Assembly: GCF_008905045.1 (NCBI RefSeq)
Contig: NZ_VWMY01000002.1
Location: forward strand, 259,026 to 323,025
Direction: 5' to 3'
Source of the DNA: Streptomyces albicerus
Lineage (GTDB): Bacteria; Actinomycetota; Actinomycetes; Streptomycetales; Streptomycetaceae
Length of the DNA stretch: 64,000 nucleotides
The first letter of the stretch is position 1, and every line of letters begins with the position of its first letter. Made by a program: the position numbers and the translations under genes. This document shows, piece after piece, positions 1-7,356 of the stretch. The notes beneath the pieces are model-generated. The model saw only the letters and a program-made list of their open reading frames with translations. It did not search any database and had not been told where the DNA came from.

Positions 1-404
1 CTGCGGCTGCGCGCGACTCCGGCGGCGATCAGGGTGTCGAGGACCTGCCGCTGGGGCTGCCGCAGCCGGGTCATGACGGGCGCGGCGACATGCGTGAACA
101 GGGCGCGCTCGGTTCCGCACTCCACGCCCCACGAGACCTTCTTGCGGAAGCGGTGCTCGGCCTCGCGGGCCACGGCGATACGGGCGTCGCGGGTGCGCTC
201 GCGGAACTCCTGGACCCGGGAGTCGACGGCGGCCTCCCGCTCGGCGTCCGAGGCGCCCTCGGCGAGCCGGGGTTCGGGAATGCGGCCGATGACGGTGATC
301 TCCTCGCGGTCGACCGTGACCTCGCTGAGGCTCTCGAAGAGATCGTCGGGCAAACGGCCGGCGAACCAGCCGCGCAATTTCTCGTGCTGTTCGGCTGTAA
401 TCAT
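1..404 (-). CDS. Conserved hypothetical protein, C-terminus outside window
   Basis: Reverse-strand reading frame open from an ATG at 404 to the window edge, 134 codons, no stop, so the C-terminus is missing. It begins MITAEQHEKLRGWF and is charged and soluble-looking, rich in Glu and Arg, with no signal peptide or membrane segment. Third-position GC is typical of its neighbours, which supports real coding. I do not recognise a domain. There is no Shine-Dalgarno sequence before the ATG. Either the message is leaderless or it is translated by coupling to a doubtful 62-codon frame whose stop overlaps this start as ATGA. An inverted repeat sits directly upstream. Function unknown. Confidence 0.7.
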   Translation of the reverse strand, partial: MITAEQHEKLRGWFAGRLPDDLFESLSEVTVDREEITVIGRIPEPRLAEGASDAEREAAVDSRVQEFRERTRDARIAVAREAEHRFRKKVSWGVECGTERALFTHVAAPVMTRLRQPQRQVLDTLIAAGVARSR

Positions 405-418
405 GTAATGACGATTAC
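405..418. promoter_or_regulatory. Inverted repeat GTAAT-N4-ATTAC abutting a start codon
   Basis: Perfect 5-bp arms around GACG lie immediately upstream of the reverse-strand ATG at 404. The same stretch also reads GTAATC-N10-GATTAC (397-418). It is an operator-sized element where the start of a leaderless transcript would be. The rest of 419-713 holds no gene I can support, apart from the promoter region expected for the protease inhibitor at 714. Confidence 0.35.
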
Positions 419-713
419 TCGCTTGCGGAGCAGGCGCAAGGGGTCGGTCTTCAGCTGGAAGCGGAATGTTTCAGGCCTATTGCTGAGCAGTACATATCCG
501 GCCAGCGTGTCCACTCGCGGACGCGGAGTCCGCTCAGTTCCGGGTCGGGCCTGTTCGAATTCCGTAACTTCACGCCACTGATTCAACACGCAATGTTACT
601 GAAACGCGTGGGGTCGAGGTGAGTTTCCGTCGCGGACTCGGCAGACTCGCGCTCGCCGAACCGGCACTCGACCGAGCCGGTACGGCAACCAACCGAGCGG
701 AAGGATGCACACA

Positions 714-1142
714 ATGCCGAACACCGCGCGCTGGGCAGCGACCATCACGCTGACGGCCACCGCCGTATGCGGACCCCTCGCGGGGACCGCACTCGCCGCC
801 CCCTCGCCGCACTCGCTCTACGCCCCCTCGTCCCTGGTGCTCACCATGGGCCACGGCGAGATCGCGGCCGACACCACTCCCGAACGCGCGGTCACCCTGA
901 CCTGTGCGCCGACCGCCTCGGGGAGCCACCCGGCCGTGGCGTCGGCCTGTGCCGAACTCCGGGCGTCCGGCGGGGACTTCGACGCCCTGCCCGGCAGATC
1001 CGGCGGCATGTGCACCCGCGAATACGATCCCGTCGTCGTCACGGTCGACGGAGTCTGGCAGGGCAAGCGCGTCTCCTACGAGCGCACCTTCTCCAACGAG
1101 TGCGTGAAGAACTCCTACGGGATGGCCGTCTTCACGTTCTGA
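714..1142 (+). CDS. Subtilisin inhibitor-like protein (SSI family), secreted
   Basis: Secreted proteinaceous inhibitor of serine proteases, 142 residues. An N-terminal signal peptide ends near ALAA. The mature part has the SSI hallmarks: four cysteines for two disulfides, the block [21 protein letters not shown], and the ending SNEC...F. In family SSI the reactive site follows the third cysteine (M-C-P-M-V-Y in the type protein). Here it reads M-C-T-R-E-Y, so P1 is Arg, which in this family favours trypsin-like targets. I chose ATG 714 over ATG 705 because GGAAGGA at 699-705 lies 8 nt from 714 and overlaps 705. A likely target type, a streptogrisin-like protease, is encoded at 26956. Confidence 0.93.
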   Translation: MPNTARWAATITLTATAVCGPLAGTALAAPSPHSLYAPSSLVLTMGHGEIAADTTPERAVTLTCAPTASGSHPAVASACAELRASGGDFDALPGRSGGMCTREYDPVVVTVDGVWQGKRVSYERTFSNECVKNSYGMAVFTF

Positions 1143-1274
1143 GAGACCGGGGTCGCGCGGTCCCCCGTGTGCGTCGACGGAGGCTCGCGGATGCGGATGG
1201 GGAGTGCGAGTCCCGTCGCGGAGTGCCACGCGATCTCGCAACAGGGGCCGGTGGAGACGGAGTGGGGCCGTCTC

Positions 1275-1293
1275 CGCCGGCCCCGGCGTTTTT
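1275..1293 (+). terminator. Rho-independent terminator after the protease inhibitor
   Basis: CGCCGG-CC-CCGGCG followed by five T residues. It is a compact GC hairpin with a T tract about 130 bp beyond the inhibitor stop codon. The two-base gap means the innermost pair would open to form the loop. Confidence 0.5.
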
Positions 1294-1349
1294 CTGCCGG
1301 CTCCGGCCGTGTCTCCGCTTACCTCGGCGTATCTCTGCTTACCCCGGCA

Positions 1350-1541
1350 TCACTCGGACACGGTGACGCTCCAGAACCCCACCTCGCGGTAGTCGGAGTC
1401 GTAGACGGCCGCCCCGTCACCGGGCTTCAGCTCGTAGTGCTGGAGGTTCCCGCCCCAGTAGCGCAGGATCCGCCCCAGCTCCCGGACGGCGTTCCCGTCC
1501 CAGGCGGTGTCGCCCATGTCGACTTCGAGAAGGAACTTCAT
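1350..1541 (-). CDS. Small conserved hypothetical protein
   Basis: 63-residue acidic protein starting MKFLLEVDMGD and ending FWSVTVSE. The start at 1541 is preceded by a good ribosome binding site (GGAGAG, 7 nt away). A longer frame exists upstream but is Arg-rich and lacks such a site. No domain is recognised. The sequence (one short beta-like segment, a helix around ELGRILRYWGGNL, then two strands) suggests a small alpha/beta fold. It is divergent from the MerR gene at 1710, and an inverted repeat lies between them. Function unknown. Confidence 0.65.
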   Translation of the reverse strand: MKFLLEVDMGDTAWDGNAVRELGRILRYWGGNLQHYELKPGDGAAVYDSDYREVGFWSVTVSE

Positions 1542-1593
1542 GTCGGCGCTCTCCTCTTCCGTTCTTCCGTGGCGATGTGCCGCTCGCCGCTCC

Positions 1594-1611
1594 TTCAATC
1601 GTTTCATTGAA
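1594..1611. promoter_or_regulatory. Inverted repeat TTCAAT-N6-ATTGAA between divergent genes
   Basis: Perfect 6-bp arms separated by CGTTTC, in the 168-bp gap between the small gene (start 1541) and the MerR-type regulator (start 1710). Size and place suit an operator. MerR autoregulation is one possibility, but nothing in the sequence assigns a binder. Confidence 0.4.
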
Positions 1612-1709
1612 GTGCTTCTTGAGACTTGACCCGACTGCATGCTGGCCCGGACTCGCGACATACTCTGAAACCCTCAAATCACGGTCGGAGAGCAGGGCGA
1701 GGAGTCAGG

Positions 1710-2420
1710 GTGAGCGACCGACTGCGGGCCGTCGACCTCGCGCGCACGGCCGGTATTTCGACGCAGCAGGTCCGCAACTACGTGGAGACGGGGATCCTGC
1801 CGCCCGTCGGACGCACGGACAGCGGCTACCGGGTGTTCACGGCCGCACACGCCGAAGCGCTCACCGCCGCCCGCGCGCTGGCCGAGGGGCACGGCTGGCC
1901 GACGACCGGCGCGATCATGCGTGCCGTCCACGGCGACGACCTGGAGGCCGCGCTCGCCGTGCTCGACGCGAGCCACGCCGAACTCCACCAGGACCGGACC
2001 GAACTCGCCGAGGTCATCAGGGCCCTGGACACGCTGGTCACGCACGACACCGAGCCGACGGACCGCGGCGGTCTGCGCATCGGCGAAGTGGCCGACGCCA
2101 TCGGCGTACAGACCCCCGTACTGCGCCTGTGGGAGGCCCGTGGCCTGCTGCGGCCCACGCGGGAGAGGGGCACCCGATACCGCCGTTACTCTGCGTCCGA
2201 GGCGCGACTGGCGCAGGTCGTCGCGCTGCTGCGACGCGGCAACCACCCGTTCTCCACGATCGGTTCGGTCCTGGCCGAGCTGCGCACCACCGGCAACCCC
2301 GAGCGCGTGCGGGCCGAACTGGCCGGGCGGGAGCGTGAGTTGCACCGCCGGAGCCTGAGCAGGCTGCGGGGGTCGGCCGCTCTGCACGCGTACCTCCAGC
2401 GGCGTACGAAAACGTTTTAA
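1710..2420 (+). CDS. MerR-family regulator with two HTH domains
   Basis: DNA-binding transcriptional regulator, 236 residues. Residues about 4-60 (RAVDLARTAGISTQQVRNYVETGILPP...) form a MerR winged HTH. A second MerR-like HTH lies at about 120-185 (LRIGEVADAIGVQTPVLRLWEARGLL...). They are joined by a helical segment. Two complete HTH units in one chain put it in the TioE-like group rather than the metal-sensing MerRs, and no metal-binding cysteines are present. The start is GTG 1710, with GGCGAGGAG 5 nt upstream. The stop codon lies inside an operator-like palindrome (2409-2418) belonging to the downstream sugar operon. The effector is unknown. Confidence 0.85.
   Translation: MSDRLRAVDLARTAGISTQQVRNYVETGILPPVGRTDSGYRVFTAAHAEALTAARALAEGHGWPTTGAIMRAVHGDDLEAALAVLDASHAELHQDRTELAEVIRALDTLVTHDTEPTDRGGLRIGEVADAIGVQTPVLRLWEARGLLRPTRERGTRYRRYSASEARLAQVVALLRRGNHPFSTIGSVLAELRTTGNPERVRAELAGRERELHRRSLSRLRGSAALHAYLQRRTKTF
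2409..2418. promoter_or_regulatory. LacI-type operator candidate, distal (AAAACGTTTT)
   Basis: Perfect 10-bp palindrome centred on CG, the usual symmetry of LacI/GalR operators. It overlaps the stop codon of the MerR gene. A second AAACGTTT copy lies 89 bp downstream. The pair precedes a transporter operon that encodes its own LacI repressor (6268), the likely binder. Confidence 0.55.
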
Positions 2421-2498
2421 GCGATCTCCGCAGGTCGGCGGGCGTCCCACACCACGGCCAACTACCGGTGTGTGTCAGAAGTGTTGACCCCGCATTGG

Positions 2499-2506
2499 AA
2501 ACGTTT
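2499..2506. promoter_or_regulatory. LacI-type operator candidate, proximal (AAACGTTT)
   Basis: CG-centred palindrome in GGAAACGTTTTAA, 41 bp before the first permease start. Two sites about 90 bp apart (8.5 helical turns) could be bridged by one repressor tetramer or bound separately. The assignment to the LacI protein at 6268 is by position only. Confidence 0.6.
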
Positions 2507-2546
2507 TAATTTCCCCTCACCCAACAGCCGGAGACGAGGAGGTTCC

Positions 2547-3527
2547 GTGGCCGCGGTGGTGCGGGAGCGCACAGGTACAGAAGCGGTGACCCCTTCCCGT
2601 CACCATCCGAACGGTGCGCGTACGAAGCGAAAAGGTTTCCAGAGCCGCAGAAGCCGGACGCTGTTCCTGTTGATGCTGCCCGGGCTCGGCTACTTCCTGG
2701 TGTTCCACTACGGCGCGCTGGCCGGCAACGTCATCGCGTTCAAGGACTACGTGCCCTTCGACGGCATCTGGGGCAGTCCGTGGGTCGGCCTGGGCAACTT
2801 CCAACGGATGTTCCAGGACGCCGAGTTCTGGGACGCGGTCCTCAACACCCTCTGGATCGCGGTCCTCCAGATCGTCTTCTACTTCCCCGTGCCGCTCGCC
2901 CTCGCCCTGCTCCTGCACACCTTGACCTGGAGCACCGTCCGCCGCTTCGTGCAGTCGGTGGCGTATCTGCCGCACTTCATCTCATGGGTGATCGTCGTCG
3001 CCCTGTTCCAGCAGGTCCTCGGCGACACCGGCATGCTGAACGGCTATCTCGGCGACGCGGGCCTGAGCACCGTCGACATCATCGGCAACCCCGACGCCTT
3101 CAAACCGCTCACCGTCGCCCAGGTGATCTGGAAGGACGCAGGCTGGGGCACGATCATCTTCCTCGCCGCGCTCTCCCAGGTCGACGAGCAGCAGTACGAG
3201 GCCGCCGCCATCGACGGCGCCGGACCCTGGCGGCGCTTCTGGCACGTCACGCTGCCCGCCATCCGGCCGGTGATCGTGCTGTTGCTCATCATGCGGCTCG
3301 GCGACATCCTCTCCGTCGGCTTCGAGCAGATGCTCCTCCAGCGCGACGCGGTGGGCCCGGAGGCCGCGGAGATCATCGACACCTTCGTCTACTACCAGGG
3401 CATCGTCGGCGGCGACTACGGATTCGCCGCCGCCGCGGGCCTGTTCAAGGGCGTCATCGGCGCCCTGCTCGTCTACGCGGCCAACAAGGTCGCCCACCGC
3501 CTCGGCGAACAGGGGGTCTACAAGTGA
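2547..3527 (+). CDS. Sugar ABC transporter permease, LplB type
   Basis: Inner-membrane permease of a carbohydrate importer, 326 residues with about six transmembrane segments. The N-terminal LFLLMLPGLGYFLVFHYGALAG helix and the KDYVPFDGIWGSPWVGLGNF block are characteristic of LplB-like permeases. The EAA loop that contacts the ATPase reads EAAAIDGAGPWRRFWHVTLP at about residue 218. The start is GTG 2547, with GAGGAGG 4-5 nt upstream. It is first gene of the operon and its last codons overlap the next gene (GTGA). No ATPase gene is present in the operon. Streptomyces sugar importers commonly share an MsiK-type ATPase encoded elsewhere. Confidence 0.92.
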   Translation: MAAVVRERTGTEAVTPSRHHPNGARTKRKGFQSRRSRTLFLLMLPGLGYFLVFHYGALAGNVIAFKDYVPFDGIWGSPWVGLGNFQRMFQDAEFWDAVLNTLWIAVLQIVFYFPVPLALALLLHTLTWSTVRRFVQSVAYLPHFISWVIVVALFQQVLGDTGMLNGYLGDAGLSTVDIIGNPDAFKPLTVAQVIWKDAGWGTIIFLAALSQVDEQQYEAAAIDGAGPWRRFWHVTLPAIRPVIVLLLIMRLGDILSVGFEQMLLQRDAVGPEAAEIIDTFVYYQGIVGGDYGFAAAAGLFKGVIGALLVYAANKVAHRLGEQGVYK

Positions 3528-4411
3528 GCGCTTCCGCCCGGCCCGCCTGGATGGAGAAGCCCAGGCCGACGACCCAGGCTGCGAAGGCCGTCGCACTCGT
3601 GGTCGTGGTGCTCCTGGTCTGTGTGCCGTTCCTCGTGATCCTCTCGACCTCGCTCGCCTCGCCCAAGGAGGTGGTCGACAACGGAGGCTGGGTGCTGTGG
3701 CCGACGGAGCCGACCACTCAGGCGTACCGAGACATCTTCGAGGGCGGAATCGTCACCCACGCCCTCGGCGTCAGCGCCGGCGTGACCGTGGTCGGCACCC
3801 TGTTCAGCCTCTTCTGCACGGTCACGCTCGCCTATGCCCTGTCACGCCCCGGCGTCTTCGGCGGCCGGCCCGTACTGCTCCTCGTGCTGTTCACGTTCCT
3901 CTTCCCGCCCGGCATCATCCCCAGCTTCCTGCTGGTCAAGGAGCTGGGCCTGCTTGACTCGTACGGGTCGCTGATCTTCCCCGTGCTGATCAACGTGTTC
4001 AACCTGGTGGTCATGCGCGGGTTCTTCCAGTCGATTCCCGAGGAGTTGTACGAGGCCGCGCGGCTGGACGGCGCGGGGGACTGGCGGGTCCTGTGGTCCG
4101 TCGTGCTGCCGTTGTCCAAGGCGGCGCTGGCTGTCGTCGGCCTCTTCTACGCGGTGGCGTACTGGAACTCCTGGTTCTACGCCTCGCTCTATCTGGAGAG
4201 CGACCACTGGCCGCTCCAACAGGTACTGCGCACCTATGTGGTGGCCGGCTCGGGGCTCACTGACGCCGCCACGAGCGAGGGCACGGTCAATGCTCCGCAG
4301 ACCGTGCAGATGGCGGTGCTGGTGATCGCCACGGTGCCGATTCTTTTGATCTATCCGTTCCTGCAGAAGTACTTCACGAAGGGTGTGCTCACCGGGGCGA
4401 TCAAGAGCTAG
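3524..4411 (+). CDS. Sugar ABC transporter permease, LplC type
   Basis: Second permease of the importer, 295 residues. The first membrane helix (VALVVVVLLVCVPFLVILSTSLA) is followed by the LplC/YtcP-like region FPPGIIPSFLLVKELGLLDS. The EAA loop EAARLDGAGDWRVLWSVVLP lies near residue 176. It starts at GTG 3524, sharing four bases with the preceding stop codon, so translation is probably coupled. It ends with the family-typical LQKYFTKGVLTGAIKS. Lpl-type permeases are often tied to import of plant-polysaccharide oligomers. The substrate here cannot be read from sequence. Confidence 0.93.
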   Translation: MSASARPAWMEKPRPTTQAAKAVALVVVVLLVCVPFLVILSTSLASPKEVVDNGGWVLWPTEPTTQAYRDIFEGGIVTHALGVSAGVTVVGTLFSLFCTVTLAYALSRPGVFGGRPVLLLVLFTFLFPPGIIPSFLLVKELGLLDSYGSLIFPVLINVFNLVVMRGFFQSIPEELYEAARLDGAGDWRVLWSVVLPLSKAALAVVGLFYAVAYWNSWFYASLYLESDHWPLQQVLRTYVVAGSGLTDAATSEGTVNAPQTVQMAVLVIATVPILLIYPFLQKYFTKGVLTGAIKS

Positions 4412-4431
4412 CGCTCCGCTGATGAGGCACG

Positions 4432-4512
4432 TCGCCTGCGGGCCGGCTGTGACTGGTCGCGCCCACGCGGCGGAGCCGCATATCGATACAGCCCCGCGCC
4501 CCTTACGGGGCG
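4432..4512. repeat. Dispersed intergenic repeat of a type seen in many Streptomyces
   Basis: Sequence around GACTGGTCGCGCCCACGCGG, GGAGCCGCATATCGATACAG and a terminal CGCCCC-TTAC-GGGGCG hairpin (4497-4512). I recall near-identical copies as frequent in Streptomyces intergenic regions. A related copy occurs at 28382-28440 in this window (shared core TGGCTGGTCGCGC or GACTGGTCGCGC). It sits between the permease and binding-protein genes, where its hairpins could stabilise or attenuate the operon message. Confidence 0.6.
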
Positions 4513-4556
4513 AGCCAGTCGTCCAGAGCCAGTCGTCCAGAGCTGGGAGAACACGT

Positions 4557-6215
4557 ATGTCCAGTACACCGCTGTCCCGTCGTGCCCTGATGCGTACCGC
4601 TGCCGTGGGCACTCTCGCGCTTGCCGCGCCGGCCGCCCTGACCGCCTGTTCCACGGAGTCGGGTGGTGACGGGGTGTCCAACGCGGGCAAGAAGCTGGCA
4701 CCCTGGCCCGGCTACAAGGCCTTCGCGGGGCCGAAGCCGGATCTCGCGCCCACCGCGGAGGGAGTCCAGCCCGGGTACACCTCGTACCCGTCCGACCTGG
4801 CGCAGTCGGTCTCCCGCACCCCCGGTGACGGCTCCACGGTCAAGGTGATGTCGGTGTCCTTCGGTACGCCGCCGAAGCCGGCCGCATCGAACCGGTTCTG
4901 GCAGGCCGTGGAGAAGGCCCTCGGTGTGAAGATCGAGTACACGGTCATCTCGCAGTCCGACTACCAGAAGAAGATGGCCACCGTGATGGCGGGCGACCCG
5001 GGTGAACTCCCGGACATCATCAACATCTTCTCCGGGTTCGCGCTTCCGCGCGAGGCCCAGTTCGTGCAGCGCCGCGCCGAGGACCTGACGCCGTTCCTCT
5101 CGGGAGACGCGGTAGAGGACTACCCGAACCTCGCGAACATCCCGACCCACGCCTGGCGCGACATGGGCCGCATCGGCGGGCGCATCTACGGCATCCCTCT
5201 GGAGCGTCCGCTGCCCGGCTCCACGCTCTGGCTCAACGAGGAGTACTTCGAGGCCGCCGGGATGAAGGAGGGCTGGACCGACCAGGACTTCGCGGCGGTG
5301 GCCAAGAAGGGGACGAGTGGGAAGAAGTACGCCCTGGGGGCGGCGGTCGGGTCCACGTTCGGTGACGGCTTCCACTCCGCGGCCCACGGCGTCCACGCAC
5401 GCGGCTGGTCGGTGAAGGAGGACGGCACGTTCCTGCCGTCCGCGGCCGACGAGCGCTACAAGCAGATGCTCGACTTCCAGTCCCGGCTGCGCAAGGCGGG
5501 CTCCTACCACCCCGACGCCACCTCCATCTCGCAGCTCGACATGATCGCCCTCTACTACAACGGGACGGTCGGCTCCGTGCAGGACGGATTCGGCGGCTAC
5601 CTTCCCAAGTTCCTCGAGCCGAGCCGGAAGTACACCCCGGCAGCCGCTCTCCCGTACAGCGTGGGCGGTACCCCCGGCGGCATCGTCGGGGCGCGCCGCT
5701 CGTTCGGCTACACGATTCTCAAGAAGGCGAAGAAGGAGCGTGTTCAGCTGCTGCTGCGCGTACTCGACTACCTCGCTGCGCCGTTCGGCAGCAAGGAATG
5801 GGAACTCGTCCACTACGGAGTGGAAGGCACCCACTTCACACGGGCCAAGGACGGCTCGCCCGAGCCCAACGACCTCGGCCAGGTCGAGAACAACACCAAC
5901 CTGCCGCTGAAGTATCTCGCCGAAGGCCCCCAGGCGCTGTTCGTGCCCGGCATGCCCGACGCGGTGAAGGCCCTGCACGCCTGGCAGACGAAGACCGTCC
6001 CGCACGCCATCCGCAATGCCTCGTACGGGCTCCAGTCCCGGACGTACACCTCTCAGGGCACCACCCTCGACACGCTCCTCAAGGACACCGCTACCGGGAT
6101 CATCGCCGGACGCACGCCGCTCTCCGAGTGGGACGCGACGGTCAAGACGTGGCGTCAGCGAGGTGGCGACAGAATGGCCGAGGAGTTCGCCGAGGACTAC
6201 GCCGCGAACAACTGA
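4557..6215 (+). CDS. Extracellular sugar-binding lipoprotein (LplA-like)
   Basis: Solute-binding protein of the importer, 552 residues, the long form typical of Lpl-type systems. The N-terminus has twin arginines (SRRALMR), a hydrophobic stretch and the lipobox LTAC with Cys 31, so it is a lipoprotein that may leave through Tat. Family-like blocks include GELPDIINIFSG, RIGGRIYGIPLERP and STLWLNEEYFEAAGM. The start ATG 4557 has GGGAGA about 7 nt upstream. It is followed 52 bp later by the LacI regulator. Probably binds an oligosaccharide outside the membrane and delivers it to the two permeases. Confidence 0.92.
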   Translation: MSSTPLSRRALMRTAAVGTLALAAPAALTACSTESGGDGVSNAGKKLAPWPGYKAFAGPKPDLAPTAEGVQPGYTSYPSDLAQSVSRTPGDGSTVKVMSVSFGTPPKPAASNRFWQAVEKALGVKIEYTVISQSDYQKKMATVMAGDPGELPDIINIFSGFALPREAQFVQRRAEDLTPFLSGDAVEDYPNLANIPTHAWRDMGRIGGRIYGIPLERPLPGSTLWLNEEYFEAAGMKEGWTDQDFAAVAKKGTSGKKYALGAAVGSTFGDGFHSAAHGVHARGWSVKEDGTFLPSAADERYKQMLDFQSRLRKAGSYHPDATSISQLDMIALYYNGTVGSVQDGFGGYLPKFLEPSRKYTPAAALPYSVGGTPGGIVGARRSFGYTILKKAKKERVQLLLRVLDYLAAPFGSKEWELVHYGVEGTHFTRAKDGSPEPNDLGQVENNTNLPLKYLAEGPQALFVPGMPDAVKALHAWQTKTVPHAIRNASYGLQSRTYTSQGTTLDTLLKDTATGIIAGRTPLSEWDATVKTWRQRGGDRMAEEFAEDYAANN

Positions 6216-6267
6216 TGTGGCAGGTCGGGCGGTTGTGAGGGGAGACGCGGGGGAGATGGGCAACGAC

Positions 6268-7338
6268 ATGACAGAGGCGGAGCCGACGGCGAAGCGGCGC
6301 GTGACCATTCGCGAGGTCGCCGAGCGGGCAGGCGTGTCCATGGCCACCGTCTCGCGCGTGCTCAGCGGCAACCACCCGGTGCCCGCGTCGACCCGGGCCC
6401 GTGTGCTCCGCGCGGCCCGCGACCTCGACTATGTCGCCAACGCGCACGCCCGCGCCCTGGTCGGCGGCGGCCGCAAGATGGTCGCCGTCGTCCTGCGACA
6501 GGTCACCAGCCCCTTCTACGCGCAGGTCGCCGAGGGCGTGGAGGCGGAGGCGGCCGCGCGCGGCTGGCTGTGTCTGGTCGGCACCACCGGCGGGGATCCG
6601 CAACGCGAGCTGGAATTCGTGCAGTTGATGCGCGAGGAGGGCGCCCGCCTGGTGATCCTCGTCGGCGGGGTCGTCGAGGACGACGCCTACCGGGAGCGCG
6701 TCGCGCACTATGCGCACGCCCTCGATTCGGCCGGCGCCCGTCTCGTGCTGTGCGGCCGGCCCGCGCCCGACCCCGACATCCCGGCACTCGTCGTCGAGTT
6801 CGACAACGAGGCAGGGGCCCACGCCATCACCGGCCATCTGCTCTCGGCGGGCCACCGCGGGATCGTGTTCCTCGGCGGGCTGCCCGGCAACACGGCCCTC
6901 GACGCGCGCGTCGCCGGCTACCGGACCGCACTCGCCGAGCACGGCCTGCCGCCCGAGGCCGCCCACGTCATCGACTGCGGCCTCGGCCGGGCGGCGGGCC
7001 ACCGGGCGATGACCCAACTCCTCAAGGAGACACCGGACTTCACGGCCGTCTTCGCCGGGGACGACATGGTCGCCGCCGGAGCCCTGCGGGCCATCGCCGA
7101 CGCCGGACTGCGCGTACCCGACGACATCTCGGTAGTCGGCTACAACGACATCCCGCTCGCCGAGGACTTCAACCCCCCGCTCACCACAGTGCGCACGCCC
7201 GCCGAGGAACTCGGCCGGGCCGCCGTGCGCATCGCCCTGCGCGACCCCGAGCACGCAGCGGGCGCCCACCATCTGCTCGGCACCCACATCGTCGTACGCG
7301 ACAGCGTCCAGCCGCCCCCACCGGGGCGCCCCCACTGA
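6268..7338 (+). CDS. LacI-family transcriptional repressor
   Basis: Sugar-responsive repressor, 356 residues. The N-terminal HTH reads VTIREVAERAGVSMATVSRVLSG, followed by the hinge helix VLRAARDLDYVANAHARAL. The C-terminal periplasmic-binding-like domain includes ISVVGYNDIPLAEDFNPPLTTVR. It is encoded in the transporter operon and most likely binds the CG-centred palindromes at 2409 and 2499 until an imported sugar is sensed. Start choice is uncertain. ATG 6268 is placed after a GGGGGAGA/GGAGATGGG purine run. ATG 6256 in the same frame lies directly against that run, which argues against it. Confidence 0.92.
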   Translation: MTEAEPTAKRRVTIREVAERAGVSMATVSRVLSGNHPVPASTRARVLRAARDLDYVANAHARALVGGGRKMVAVVLRQVTSPFYAQVAEGVEAEAAARGWLCLVGTTGGDPQRELEFVQLMREEGARLVILVGGVVEDDAYRERVAHYAHALDSAGARLVLCGRPAPDPDIPALVVEFDNEAGAHAITGHLLSAGHRGIVFLGGLPGNTALDARVAGYRTALAEHGLPPEAAHVIDCGLGRAAGHRAMTQLLKETPDFTAVFAGDDMVAAGALRAIADAGLRVPDDISVVGYNDIPLAEDFNPPLTTVRTPAEELGRAAVRIALRDPEHAAGAHHLLGTHIVVRDSVQPPPPGRPH

Positions 7339-7356
7339 CGGAGGACCCACCCCCGT

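Noticed and set aside
401..589. 62-codon reverse frame whose stop overlaps the start at 404 as ATGA
   Set aside because: Third-position GC is low for this genome, no ribosome binding site is evident and there is no recognisable similarity. The ATGA overlap alone is weak evidence.
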